A stretch of DNA of 64,000 nucleotides from Tubiluchus corallicola (GCA_030141605.1 JAQGDQ010000546.1:81217-145216); one strand, 5' to 3'; shown: positions 51,515 to 63,944, counted from the first letter of the stretch. The notes: generated by a model from the sequence alone, not told the origin. Numbers and translations: made by a program.

Positions 51515-51650
51515 TAATAATTGAATTTTTGAAATCAGTCTTGACCGGGTGTGAAAAATCGCGACAGAGCCTTGATTTGAACTGAAGACCTTTAGTATAT
51601 AAATTCAATGCAGCACCCCTCTAGGCCACACTTCCCTCTGTTATCAAAGT
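51515..51650 (-). mobile_element. tRNA-derived SINE, copy 1
   Basis: On the minus strand: GTGGCCTAGAGG (A-box-like), then GTCTTCAGTTCAAATCA (B-box-like), about 45 bases apart, followed by a tail with GATTTTTCACAC and TTCAAAAATTCAATTATT. The same head and tail occur at 52749-52890. Confidence 0.55.
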
Positions 51651-52748
51651 AGGTCTTGTTTCAAACCTAGTAGCTCATGAACCAATTTAATATTTTCAAG
51701 TTTTGAATTAAAAAAATCTCCCAATTAAAAAAGACAAAGAAAAGATATTAGTTATTGACGTGTCTCACTCTCTTCTGGCCAATGACTTTATGCTTCTATT
51801 TCTCGCTTGTATTTTATCTGCTGTGATTCTAAACACTTTTATTGCACAACTTTTGGACACACAGTACATGCATATAAAACTCCTCTGGTTACAGAGAATA
51901 TACAAAACACACAAGAAATAAAAAAATTGAAGTTAGTATCTACGTAACAATTAGGCAAGGGTATTATTAGTATAAGAAAGAGGCTATCTAGTAAGTATGA
52001 GGCAAATAAATGTATAATAATTCATAACATATCAGTTGAAAATATTGAATTTAGCTAAGGTTAAACGTTTACTTTCTTTAATATAATTATACACAACAGT
52101 AAATATCCTACAATTTCTTGAGATACTACTGTCCTAAAGTCTATTAAGTAAAATGTGTGTTTTAACACTATTATTCAAGTTTTCGTAACTTCCAAGGTCT
52201 TCGTTGAAAAATAGATTTGACATTGATAGTATCATGCAACGTCTGCAGGAATGTTTTGTGTTTCTTCTAGGCTTGTCTAGCAGCAAATTCTGGGTTTTTC
52301 TTCTGCGTGCTTGTAGCCCTTTTAGCGTGATGACGTCTTAACTGTATTGATGCCCTGATACTATAAACATAAACACCTCAAAAATAGTATTAGTAATTCT
52401 ATGTGATTTTTTGCCATTTTTCTTTCACAGGTAGATGGACTAATGGAGTTTGAAACGTCGCGTTTACTTTTTCTTTTTTTGTTTATTTTTTTAATTGTGA
52501 AATTTTTCTTAATTTTTTGTCACTATTCTTCACATTAATAATTAATATATGTTGTATCCAAGTATCAACTAGCAAAGTAATAATTATTTAAGAATATTGT
52601 AAGCATAATTATTAAATAATTAGATTAATTAGAATACAAATATTAAAAATGCTAATTAACAGATAACTAACTCTAGTGTGAATCAACTTCGTTTAACACT
52701 TCAAAAAGTTATAGTTGTTAGTGAGCTATTAAGACTTATCGTGATCAT
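51651..52748. other. Intergenic, nothing recognised
   Basis: AT-rich DNA between the two SINE copies without frames or repeats that I can identify. Confidence 0.5.
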
Positions 52749-52890
52749 TAGGAGGCCGAGTGGTCTAATTGTTGCTGTGTTAGAATTACAATACAAAAGC
52801 CGTTGGTTCAAATCTAAATTTAGTTCTGAATTTTTCACATTTCCCCTCTTTCAGCCAAGTTTGGCTTCAGAAAATCAATTATTGTGTGAT
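52749..52890 (+). mobile_element. tRNA-derived SINE, copy 2
   Basis: GGAGGCCGAGTGGTCTAA (A box of a Leu/Ser-like tRNA), then GCCGTTGGTTCAAATCTA (B box), then a body with GAATTTTTCACAT and TTCAGAAAATCAATTATTG. The cloverleaf arms do not pair well, so it is a SINE head and not a working tRNA gene. Confidence 0.6.
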
Positions 52891-53883
52891 CTACCCACCA
52901 ATAACTAAAATACTAAAATTAAGATTATAAAAACTAACAAACTGCATAAGAGCTTTTCTGAATTATCTATAAAATAATGTTGTGTTAGTTTCTTAAAGAC
53001 AACCATTATAGTGATTAAACGGCATTGGATGCTCTTATCTAATTCGAAGAAAAAAGTTTGATACAGCGAAAAAATGCTTTTATAAAAATCTGTCTCCCTT
53101 CACTCAGTCAGCGACCTCAGTTTATAGACAGTTTACTTTCCACTTCATGAGACTCTTACACTCTTTCAGCCTTAAAACAAACCTGTCATTTTCAGCAAAA
53201 TTCCATGTAAATCCCAGGCTCTTCTGAAACTTGCACACAAAATACCACATCCGTCTCACCGAGAGCAACTGACAGACTTATTACCTAGCGCTTTCAACTT
53301 ACCTGCGCAATCAATACCTGGTTTCATTGAGCGAGCAGGTGCGCTGATGACTTTAATCGCGTGCTTGCAGTCGTACAGTAATTATACAATTCTCAGCACA
53401 TACTTTTTCTGATTACTTACACACAGCAAACATTTGTTTATTGAAGCAATGTATAATTAGATATTTTCTGAAATAATTAGATTCGTGCTAATTAAATATG
53501 CCAGCGACTGACATTCTCATTTTTTCTGTAATTGGTTGGAATATTTGCCAGCTGCATGTGGCAACCTGATGAGATGGATATTAATAGGATTGAGTGACTT
53601 AATTGCTTCAAAAAGCGAATACGGAATTGTGAGATAGAAACAGGAAGAGACAAATTGAGAGTATGAGAGTGCGAAATGGGAGCGAATAGCTGAGAACAAG
53701 TTGAATAAAAAATAAAGGACGATATAGAGCGAGGATGGAAAGAAGAAAAAGAAGTGGACACCTGAAGCAAAATAGGGAGAAAGCAAGAGAGATAGGTGAG
53801 AGAAAGAAGAAAGAGAAAAAAGGAGAAAGGGAAAGATTACAAGACTACTACAGAGGTAAAAGGCGGACTACAAAACTACTACA

Positions 53884-53944
<61 letters not shown>

Positions 53945-54291
53945 TTTTAAAATCTAAGGTTTCTTCTGTAACGCCATTTTCTCTCGTTTGTGTCAGGCCT
54001 TTCCCTTGTATTGTACAGCTAAACGTAGAAAAGTCGGTTAAACGATACTAAACATAGAAAATCTCTGTGATTCTCAGCTAAACATTTTAAAATCTCTAGG
54101 AAGCCATTTAGCTGTCAAAATGCAATATATCTCTTCAACGTACAAGGTGTGTGTGAACATCTTTCTTTGTGCATTTCTCACCTTGTTGTTGTGCTGCCTT
54201 CATTTTTCCTCTCTCCGCTGTCGCCTTTAACGTCGTAGTTGACCAGTGAAGGTTATACTTCGGGGGTGGGCGTAACAGCGATGTAGTGATC
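52891..54291. other. Intergenic region upstream of the GT49 gene
   Basis: Purine-rich from about 53650, ending in a (GA)n microsatellite at 53885-53942. The frame running through the purine tract is not a gene. The GT49 promoter should lie in the last few hundred bases; no element is clear. Confidence 0.5.
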
Positions 54292-56166
54292 ATGGCCACC
54301 CTAAATCAAATCTGGTTATTATACACTGTTACTGTGACTTTAATGTTAGTGCTGCTAATGAACAGTTTTCTACAGCTCGGAAACTCAAGAAATGGAAACA
54401 TTCGTTCGCGCAGATTTGAGAATCGTCTACAAAATGGTGACTGTGAGAAATTCGGCAAACCAGTCGAAACAAAAGTCCTAGACGTTGTGACAAAAGATGT
54501 CGTTCGTTACCAAAAAATCATCAACTATCTGCCATCGACGAAGAAGTTTCCTTCAGAAAGCTCACTGACTTTGGCAACCCAGTGCTCTTGGCATTACGTC
54601 CACCACTTGATGAACTTACTGGAGAAGCATAATGGCCCAATATCAGCAGCTCTGTACGTGCCCGGCGACAGCTTCAACTTCCTCGTGAACGCCATCATGC
54701 AGATGAGGAAGTGCTTTCCAAAGTTCAGCGAGCAAGTGACAATTTCGTTGTTTTTCCCTACAGACGCCGCTCCATGTATCACTAGCAGAGAGTTTAAACA
54801 AGTGCCAAAGGTGAACTGTAGCAGTCTTTTGTCACCTCTGACTGGAGGTCCCGATCTCTCGAAATATGGTGGTTATCCAATCAACGTTGGTCGGAATGCC
54901 GCTCGCCTAGCAGTTAGCTCAGAGTATGTCCTCCTGCTTGACGTGGAGTTAGTGCCAACACCTAACCTGACAGAAAAATTCTTTGAAATGATGGACAAAA
55001 AGCGAGATTTGATTGTGGATAATGCTGTGTACGTACTTCCGGTCTTTGAGGTGGCGGAAACGGGAGAAGCCCCAACAGACAAACGGGGATTAGTGCGGCT
55101 TCTACGCCAGGAAAAAGCAGTTCCGTTTCACTACGTGAGTGCTTTTTAAAGTAGTCCTTTCATGTTTCTATGTTCTCTGCTATTTTTGCTTTTATATTTC
55201 GCAATAAATTTTTGCATTCCTCCCTCTTCTCTCTCTTTCTCTTTTTCTTTCTCTTTTCCTTCCCTTTCCCTGTCTCCTCTCTCTTGATTTTTCAGTTTCG
55301 CTTTTACTTTCTTCCCATCTCTTGGCAGACATCTCCCCTTTTATCTCCATCACACACGCTCATACACGCCCACACGCTCAGCTTTTCGTTTCTTTCACGG
55401 TGTTTTGAAACTCAGACTTCCTAAATTCGTGTTTACCTAATTGTGCTTTTTCCTTGGCAGCAGTATTAATAGCAATATTACAGGCTTACAGTCGTCGCTT
55501 GTATTTTACAGTCTTCGTGCGACTATTGTCACACTATTCCATACCTGGGACTGTGGATCAATGCCAATCCATCCCGCGATTTGAGAGAGTTCTTTATGAA
55601 TAAGTGGGTTCCACCTGCCTGGGAACCGGTATACATAGGTAACATTTTAACACTAAGTCTTGTATTAGTGGTATCAGTAGCAGCAGCAACAAATGATGGT
55701 GATTGCGAACATGACGACGACAATGTTAGTGAACAGTCATAGTGATGATGACAATGCAGATGTCAGTGTCGATGTTGGTGTTGAACTAATGCTTCTTTCT
55801 CTTGCAGGAGATAACACAGAACCTATGCACGACGAGCGGTTCAGAGGTTACGGGCGCAACAAAATACAGCAGGTGTTTGAAATGTGTCTGCAAGATTACT
55901 CCTTTCATATTCTCGACAACGCGTTTCTTGTGCATAAAGGCACATCGGATAAATCAAAGAAAACAAAAAACGAAACAATGATACAGACGAATTTGGAAAT
56001 GTATCGTCACTATCTGAATGATATACTAGGGAAGTATTCTAACAGGCCTGATTTGCATGCCTATTGTCTACACGATAATCCAGAGGCCAGATCTCTAACT
56101 GTTGGTTATTTCGCTACTAAATACAACGTATTGAACGCTTTGATTGGCGTAGTACCGATGTTTTAA
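54292..56166 (+). CDS. GT49 glycosyltransferase, B4GAT1-like, 3 exons, 442 residues
   Basis: Predicted Golgi type II membrane enzyme. Its vertebrate relative B4GAT1 adds glucuronic acid to prime matriglycan on alpha-dystroglycan, and LARGE carries a related domain. Exons 54292-55134, 55512-55638 and 55808-56166; GT-AG, phases join. A short cytoplasmic end is followed by a membrane anchor at about 7-28. The GT49 domain then runs to the end: LTLATQCSWHYVHHLMNLL, GPISAALYVPGD, YPINVGRNAARL, the metal-binding DVE at 217-219 within LLLDVELVPTP, YVLPVFEVAE, PPAWEPVYIG, HDERFRGYGRNKI and DNAFLVHKG. DxD is replaced by DVE. The start is the ATG in the context GATCATGGCC, with the hydrophobic anchor right after it. 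Size is near B4GAT1 (415). A polyadenylation signal AATAAA lies at 56713-56718. Exact donor and acceptor sugars cannot be read from sequence. Confidence 0.9.
55218..55290. repeat. CT-rich tract in GT49 intron 1
   Basis: Pyrimidine-only TTCTCTCTCTTTC-type sequence, the plus-strand mirror of the purine tract upstream of the gene. Confidence 0.8.
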
Positions 56167-57062
56167 AACAAAACTAGATTAATTCATGTTTATAGACTGA
56201 GCTTGTTAAAGTTCTGCTGCTCACAACAGATCTCTAATATAGCGAAGATAAACTATAAATTGTTTTACTGTTTTCTGCCTTCTGAGATGAAATTTATGTG
56301 TAAGAAAGTACAGAAACTCGGTAATCGCAAAATTTTCAAGAAATTGTTGCAACTCAGTTGAAATTTTTTTGATGGACGAAACTTTGTTACATCACGGGGC
56401 CAAACTTAACAACTTTGAACTTTCAAATAGCTTTCAACCAGATATATGACTTATCCCAGATTCTAATTTACATTCTAATGTTAGCCTTATCTATCTTTAA
56501 TTTTATAATTATGTTGTCGAACATTCAAAGAAAACGGTCGATAAAACTACTGATTGCTACCGATTACTTAAGTGCCTACATACACAAGTTATAGGAAACA
56601 ATTTTTTTCATAACAATTTTATGTTTGTTACACCTTTCGAAAATATTTTATCATAAGTGTCATACGAAATTAAGTATTGACTGAATAAGCTCATTCAACT
56701 AACCATCTTCTCAATAAATAATGCCATCTCTAACCAGCTTTCATGTACGTAACACAGAAATAATTTGTGTTATATGCCGCATTTTTTCCTGTTGCAATTA
56801 AATGGATTACAAATTGAATGTATTGACCAACTCACAATGTGCATCAGTTTTTTCTCAGCTCTTGTTTACTAAAGATGACAAAATGTGACTGGACATCAAA
56901 ATGATCCGGAGTTATCTGCAGTCACTTGATAGTTATAGGTATTTGGCAATAAAAAAGTAGTACCGCCTCGCAAAGCCTTGAATTCGAAAAGTGGCTAACG
57001 CTGATTTCAAGTGATATGGAACATGTAACGTTCTCTTTCTGTGTGAGCATCTTCATTGCAGT
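56167..57062. other. GT49 3' flank
   Basis: 3' UTR and flank, with the polyadenylation signal at 56713-56718. No other gene seen. Confidence 0.5.
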
Positions 57063-57957
57063 TGTTGGGAGCCGTTTGGACCACTGCGCCAAGTAGACCA
57101 ATTGGTCTACTTGGGCTAGCCCAAGTAGGACACTAGAGACAGGTCGTGAATTCAGTCGTTAAGTGTACTGACACCGTCCGTTGTGCTTGTTTATGTAATA
57201 ATAATAATTAAAAACGTTAACACACGTTGAATAATTTATTATACATCTAATAAAATAAAAGAATTTTATTCTGAGCTGGTAGAACGGACAATATTAAATT
57301 TGGTTTCGATATTAATGTTGTTGAAGTGAAAAAACCCCACTTTTTTGCGAATTCAACATTTGTTTAAGGTATATCATTTTTGATTTTGTCTCACTTCACA
57401 AACAGGTGATCCGTTTCAATACCTCTTGGGCAAATAATTGTTTTCTTGTAAGTAAACGTTCTAGCGATCTATGTGTTCTACATGGGCTAGCGAGCCATGT
57501 AGGACAGTGCCCTACATGTTACAATACTACTGATAATATTAAAACTAATTATCCTTGCTTTTCTTAAATGTTAAAAATTACTTTTCGGTGTTGTGAAGGC
57601 TTAGCAGCATTTGTCTCATTTTTAAATTTGCAATTATTTCTGTAATAACTGTGTGCAGAATTTCTCTCTTTAAAGCATTAGATACTAGGTTTAATGTTAT
57701 GATATAGTAATGGAGTTAATCATAATGATGAAATTATTGTAAGAAATGCATTTGTAAATTGCCAAGGAATATCCATTTCTAAAAGAAATTTTGTTTTATG
57801 CTTTATTATGTCATAACAATACTTATAAACAATGGTAATATAAACTGTAAACAAGTTTTGCCAGAGCAAGTTTCTCTACATGGGCTGCCCATGTAGGACA
57901 CTACTTTTAGCGCATCAAGTGGTCTACTTGGCGCAGTGGTCCAAACGGCTCCCAACA
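57063..57957. mobile_element. 895-bp DNA transposon, perfect 38-bp TIRs, GCAGT target duplication, internal palindromes
   Basis: Left end TGTTGGGAGCCGTTTGGACC at 57063, right end the exact reverse complement ending at 57957; the 38-bp ends are identical. GCAGT flanks both sides (57058-57062, 57958-57962). Near-perfect palindromes lie inside: 57089-57114 (26 bp), 57107-57128 (22 bp), 57478-57502 (imperfect) and 57876-57896 (21 bp with one central base). The last three are each followed by GGACA. TGT...ACA ends with a 5-bp duplication suggest Ginger-like or an unassigned superfamily. No transposase, so non-autonomous. Identical TIRs indicate recent movement. Confidence 0.85.
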
Positions 57958-58490
57958 GCAGTAGCTAGGGGTGGGGGTGGAGGCGGCGGTCCGCCCCCAG
58001 CGGCACTTTTCAGAGGGCGGTACTTTAATCAAGTGCACTGAAAAAGTTGATTCTATCAGAATAGTAGAAAGGTACAGTACCTGGCAATTTAATTTTCGAG
58101 GAAAATGCCGCTTACAGCGTCTTCTGCTGATTACGACGAAGTAAGATAATTAGTAATATTAGTAATCGTTGTAATATTTGTCTTTGCTGTCAAAGTTTCT
58201 GCACAGTATAAGTTTTGAATTAACTCAACTTAACTGTGAAATACATTTATAATTTCTTGCGTTTACGTACGTACCTTAGGTATCGTAACATTTGAAGCAT
58301 GTAGGGTGAATTTATTTCTTCACAAAGATTTTTTTCAATAGTACTTAATTTATCAATTTATCTCCGCAATCCATCGCACCTGAGCGGCAACACTTTTAAA
58401 TTTATGAATCTAACATGAGGAGGAGGGGTTGGGAGAGGATGTCAAATTCAAGTACCGTAACAGGTGCTGCTCTCTAGCTACGACGCTGTG
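57958..58490. mobile_element. Possible GC-rich-ended MITE next to the 895-bp element
   Basis: Starts GTAGCTAGGGGTGGGGG followed by a GC hairpin (GGCGGTCCGCC), and a matching inverted GTAGCTAG appears as CTAGCTACGACGCTG near 58474-58489. This resembles hAT-type MITEs that begin CAGNGGCGTAGCTAGG. Target duplications were not found; the 895-bp element may have inserted into its left end. Confidence 0.35.
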
Positions 58491-59244
58491 CGTCTTTCTT
58501 TTAGGGCTACCCTGGTCCCAACTGATGCAACAAATTAAATTTGCGATTCGCTGATACACACTATATCTCTTGATATTATTTTTCCTAGAGAGGCGAACGA
58601 CCTTTGAATCGAGGTCATAAAGCCTTTAATAAATTAAGACAAAATGGTTAGTTTATTAGTTAGACTATTGACTATAATTTCACCCTAATTCATTTATGTT
58701 CATGCCGCATTCTGAAGTGTTGCAATATATAAAAGTTGGCTAAAATTAACTAATAAAAGTTTAAACATTATTTCGATTTTTATCTTTCAAAGGATTTTCC
58801 GCTTCATTTCTTGAATTTTAAGCCACTCTTCTCGCAGAACAAAAAATATATCGTATTCTTGTCTTCCCACTGTTTAGAGAGGTTTTTAGCCTACGCAAAA
58901 GATAATAGCTTTTAATCAATGTACAAAAATGCATGTACGTGTACAATTTTCACATTTCTGCAAGTTTAATAACTGACTCATAACCTAAGCAGAGGACTAT
59001 AACTGAAAATGGGTTAAAATATTCACTGCAGATTTTTAATGCAGCTAATAATTGAGAAAAATATGTAACTAAGAAAAGCGCAATGGTGATATTTATTTAA
59101 AAGGCTTTCAGCTGGGATTATTTAAACGAGGTCTGGCTATTAATCAAGCTGTAAAACCTTTTTCATTTTTGCTAACATGCAAACATACGACTTGATCTTT
59201 CGACTTGAGTAGTCACACGGCTAAACTTCAGAGATAAGGTATTT
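58491..59244. other. CYP4 5' flank
   Basis: AT-rich; no gene or defined promoter element recognised. Confidence 0.45.
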
Positions 59245-61626
59245 ATGCATTTATGGTCAACGTGGTATGTGAAATCGGTTTGTATATCAAGTGCCGTGGC
59301 AATGGGGAGTCTCATAACTTTCGTATTTTGTGTTATCACGTCTTGGGTAATATGGTTGGCCTGGAAGATCTCCTATGTGCCCGGTAGGAGGAAGGATTAT
59401 GATGTGATTCCAGCAGGACCTCGTGTGCCCATTCTCGGGAACTTCGCCCAGCTATACCGGAAATACTCAGCAGGTAAGCAGTACTCTCAGTGCTGTGAAT
59501 GGCTCAGTCCTTTCAAACCAGGAATGTAAGTAAAAATGGCACAGGAAAACTTGTCACGGTAACAAAAGGCACTAAGAAGAACAGAACAGGGAAAAATGAC
59601 ACAAATGGAAGAGTAGGAAAAATGGCACGTGTTGTCTTAATGTAAATAATTTCTATAACGAACTAGAATGCGCTTAATAGGAAGTAGATTTCCGCCAAGA
59701 TCGAAAAATCCTAAACATCGTGTGATTATTTTGAATGAAAAAACAAAACAAAAATAAACAAGCAGTATTGGTACTATATAGACTAGCAAAGGATTCGTAA
59801 AATAGTTTGCTCATTAAATAGAATTATAATCAATAATGCACGAACATTTCACATAGCGTTTGTCTACCATATGGCGATGTTAACAGTCGGACAAATATTC
59901 ATATTTATATATCAAGTCAGCTTACAAGTATAAACACATGTATAAACAAAGGTTACCAACAGCGTTGTTCAGTTTTCAAAGCGAGAATTTCTTGAAATCG
60001 AACCTGGAACTTAGTCGTCGTTGCTTGTTCTGGTCGAGATCATAAAAAGGAAGTACGGTATCTTGTAGCCAAGTCCTCTACTTTTGAAAGGAGTTATAAC
60101 ATTCCGTCAGAGATATCAACGAAGTGCTTCACGAATGTTTTTGCACGTGGTGTTGGGTCAAGTTATGTGAAAACCGATTTTGGCAACTAAACAAACAACT
60201 AAACAAATAGTGTTGAAGCACCATTCACATGCAAGCACCATGATCGAAATTGTATTGGCATCACACCTATCATTTGTTAGCTTTTTGTTCTTTTTTTCTA
60301 GTGACTTATGCCTTAAATACATGCTATTTACTTGTATACTTATTTGCGAGTGTTAATTCTGTGAGCAAGTCTACCTTTTTGTCTTTTGTTAAACATTTTA
60401 TAAAGATATATAACCAATATTCCTTGTCTTAAGAAAATTTCAGAGCTTTCTTGATGTATGTGGCAAAGTACACCAGGGACGGATTGGTACTGAGTCAGAT
60501 GATGAATTACCCTGTCCTGTTCGTAAGCAGTGCAAAAACAGCTGAGGTGCGTACTGCTTGTTCTTCTTTTATAGTATATTAGTTAGTCGTAAACTTGATT
60601 TTTGTGGCATTATAAGATTTTAAGATGATTGTTTAACAATAAAAGTCTCAAAAAGTGTTAACAACGTTAAAAGCGCAAATTCCATAAATCAGTTTAATTA
60701 CTCAATTACCAACCTGCATGATGGATAGATGCTGCCTTACAAAAATGAACATCGCAATATTCGTTTTGCTTGCAATTCTAACTGAAAAGGACAGTTAACG
60801 ATCAAACAATTTTTAGTGCATTTAACTGTACAATTAGAAGTATTGAAATTACCATACAAAAGCCTTGCTTGAAAATAAAAGAGGCATTTCCTTTATCACA
60901 CCATATAATCAATATAATTACACAAGGGAAATTATAATTATTTTTACCTTTTGCCAAACTAACCGGGCTGCGGATATCTTTGAAATGTATGATGTAATTA
61001 GCCAAATTAATGCCGCCCCGCTTCCTCAAATGCTTCCTCATATATGACATATTTTTAGTAAAAAATTAACTTACCTTTACGGCATTGATAGTGCATGTTT
61101 CCTTCTGCTATACTCATGATATCATTGTTCATTCAAAAACGACCGTGTCTAGGTGTGAAATGATTACTAATTATTACACCAAGTATTGAACGCACCTTTA
61201 TTGCTGAAATAATAGTTCTTAACAGACAATACAAGCTTGCCATGAGGTTTTTATCGTCAACTGTAAATAACAATCCTACAACTACATATCAGAGATTATT
61301 ATTACCCACTTTTAAGGTAAATACCACGCGATAGGCTGGGCAAGAGCAGATACAATTTTTAGTCTTTGGTATGACCACTAGGCTGTGCCGTCTGGTTGAA
61401 GTTTCTGATTTTTACTTGAACATTGAAAACAAGCCTAATGTCCTAGGAACCTTAAACGTTATTTTGTTATGACTGAGTCTCTTACAGCGTATAACGCCAG
61501 AAAATTAACCATGTGAAATGTCACTCATTTTTGTTAACAGGTTATTCTCAGTTCAAAGAAGCACATGGATAAAGCACCAGAATACAAGTTTCTTCAACCG
61601 TGGTTAGGAACAGGGTTATTAATCAG
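59245..61626 (+). CDS. Cytochrome P450, CYP4-type, first three exons (continues past the window)
   Basis: Microsomal haem monooxygenase; CYP4 enzymes typically omega-hydroxylate fatty acids. Exons 59245-59473, 60446-60546, 61541-61626, about 138 of an expected 500 residues. The N-terminal membrane anchor lies at about 21-42 (LITFVFCVITSWVIWLAWKI). It is followed by the proline-rich hinge IPAGPRVPILGNFAQLYRKYS, then VAKYTRDGLVLSQMMNYPVLF and VILSSKKHMDKAPEYKFLQPWLGTGLLI. That last block, with LQPWLGTGLL, is diagnostic for CYP4/CYP4V-like proteins. The exon 2 acceptor is set at TTTCAGAG by phase; the nearer AG would give a stop. The haem-binding Cys exons and ExxR are not in the window. Start M1 or M20 (just before the anchor) are both possible. 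No candidate next exon was found up to 64000. Confidence 0.85.
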
Positions 61627-62944
61627 GTATAGTAATTATTAATTACTGGTTACTAATTAGTGATTTGATGCCTTTGTCTGTTCGATTAAAAGTTTAACAT
61701 AGGCAGGTGAGCTACACCACAATACTTACAAACTTAAAATGCGTATAAGCGTACAAGATGAATTGCATGTAGTTCTGACCTGTAAGAAAACGGATTGTAT
61801 AAGAAGCAAGTGTAACGCAACTTTAAATACTTTGAATGGTTTTTGTAATCTTGATAATGAAGTATTAGCTAATTTTTTAAAGTTATGTTTTACGCCTTTT
61901 CAGCTGAATTGTTTGGTATTAGTACTAATTTTAATGTTGTAAATATGAAAAATTGTTTTTGCGGACTACTGTATTATAATTACGGTAATAACATGATGAC
62001 GGACGTATTATAATTATGTGGCAATAAACCAATAGTCCTACTGCTATACTATTATTCTTTAATATTTAAAAAACCAACATCACGTGGTTTAATAAAAAGT
62101 CATTTTATGACTTAGGGACCTTGGTTTTAGTAACCCTGTTATTTCAGGTTACAAATACAATGTCATATAATTTTTGTATTTTAGGTTGGTAAAGAAAGCT
62201 TCTAGTAAGGGGGGTATATCTAGAACAAATTGCCTAGGACCTAGAATTTCTTCAAGTTCTGTTAGAACATGGTCTCAGGACCCTCTACAAAAATCGGTCA
62301 AAATCGGCTTTGAGTTATACGCATAAATCCAAAATGGCGTCTATTGGAGTCAAAAATCAGTTATATCTCCTAAATCATCGAGCCTAGATGAAAAATATGT
62401 ATTATCGACTGACAGGAAAGTGCACCCGGGGATTCCTAAAATGGGTTGTTTTTCATCTGTGACGTCACGATTACGTCACAATACTATTATGGCGTAATTA
62501 AGAACATCACATTCTTCACTGTTGGTGAAAATGGGTCATTCGAATTGATCTTTCAATATCAGTACTTGCAATAGCGTTCAAAATCAGTTACATATTGACC
62601 TAGCATGTCATCAGCGTCCATTCACATTATTTCATTAGCATCTAGATGGTGCCTATGGGGGTTAAAAGCTGACTGCTTCTCCTAAACAATTGACCTAGCC
62701 GATAATGATGTGTTAATGACTAATCGAAAAATGCAATAATTGAAAAATAAGAATTCAAAAATGCTGCCATTTTTTAACTATGATGTCAAAATACCACTGT
62801 CAGGTCACTCAGAGCATTATTGCTGTTCATTTTATTTTGAGTGCTTGGGAGTGGCAACTAGCACATGGAAGGAAGCAGCTCTGCCGTTAGCTAGGTCCAT
62901 CATTTTGGTAATGTGTTACACTGAAGACAATTGGTGAGCTGTGG
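61627..62944. other. CYP4 intron 3, first part
   Basis: Presumed intron sequence. 62160-62700 has a style typical of dispersed repeats (paired GTGACGTCAC/TTACGTCAC, repeated ATCGG and AAAATGGCG words), but I could not define element ends. Confidence 0.4.
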
Positions 62945-63620
62945 AGGGGGATGGATGAGACAAGTTTGTTGGCAAACGGCAGGAGGCAGCGGGAAGGACG
63001 CCGGGCCGAGACAGACTCGTCCATGCATGCCACATGTGGCAGAAGGGACTAAGACGTTGCTTGATAATAATGATTCAGTGGAAGGAGTCCAGGCAGCTGA
63101 GGCATCAACATGTATCGCTGCCAACAACAGAATCGACATCACATAGGTGTCCAGTAGATGGAGTTTGGTCATCGAGCGGATACATGAACCAACCCTCACC
63201 AGGCGGCCAAAAGTGCTCCTTGTTAGCTGGAGGAGTCTGACATTCAAGTGGTTGGGAAGAGTTGGTGCATGATGTATCTTCTCAGTTCGTTAGAAAAACA
63301 GCAAACACACAAATAGGCCACTGTACAGTGCACAAAGACGATACAGGACATCGTAATATTAGAAGAAGTTTGGATGAAAGGGATGGCCAACCCGTCACTG
63401 TTCCTCTGAACTGTATCTTATTTTGCACCCGCTAGTTTCATTTTGACACCAAAGAAGACTTATACTGGAGAACGAGTAACACAATTCCAGTGATCACCAT
63501 TGTCAAGCCATGCCATGTTAGTCTTTTCCGCCACATGTGGCATGCATGGACGAGTCTGTCTCGGCCCGACGTCCTTCCCGCTGCCTCTTGCCGTCTGCCA
63601 ACCAACTCGTTTCACCCCCC
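62945..63620. repeat. Long inverted repeat, about 95-bp arms, about 465-bp spacer
   Basis: Left arm 62961-63053 and right arm 63518-63609 are near-identical inverses. Both contain GGCAGCGGGAAGGACG, GGGCCGAGACAGACTCGTCC and ATGCATGCCACATGTGGC (inverse on the right). On the minus strand the spacer translates in part to STFGRLVRVGSCIRSMTKLH followed by LLDTYVMSILLLAA, which faintly recalls the C-terminal part of LINE reverse transcriptases. It may be a fold-back made from two LINE fragments. Confidence 0.6.
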
Positions 63621-63944
63621 TTCTGATTTTGGACAAAATTTTTAGTCAGCAGAACACGTTCTATACAATAACCACTCATGAGAAAAACAAATTGATCATT
63701 ATTATTATTAATAAAACTAAATTCTATTGCTACTTCATTACCTCTAGGAAGCTCACTAGTTTAGAACAGGTGTCACCTCACCTTTGACTCAAAATTACAT
63801 ACCAATATATTGATATACACGCACATAACTTTCATTTGTTTTCTTGTGATCTATTATTTTTACAGGTATAAGGCAGCTTTAAGATTTAGCAAATCGTTCT
63901 AATGCTTATTATTCAGAGAAAACATTAATTTGGTGTGTTGTAAC

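Noticed and set aside
52749-52835. Possible functional tRNA gene
   Set aside because: A and B boxes are present, but acceptor and anticodon stems do not pair and a second diverged copy exists, so it is a SINE head.
53735-53950. Arg/Glu-rich open frame
   Set aside because: Follows a purine-rich tract ending in (GA)n; no start context or conserved domain.
59985-60075. tRNA-like B box (GGTTCGATTTC on the minus strand)
   Set aside because: No A box at the proper distance; probably chance.
63867-63902. Candidate fourth exon of the CYP4 gene after a TTTTTACAG acceptor
   Set aside because: In the required phase it meets a stop within 14 codons, and its sequence does not resemble the expected WRSRRKM region.
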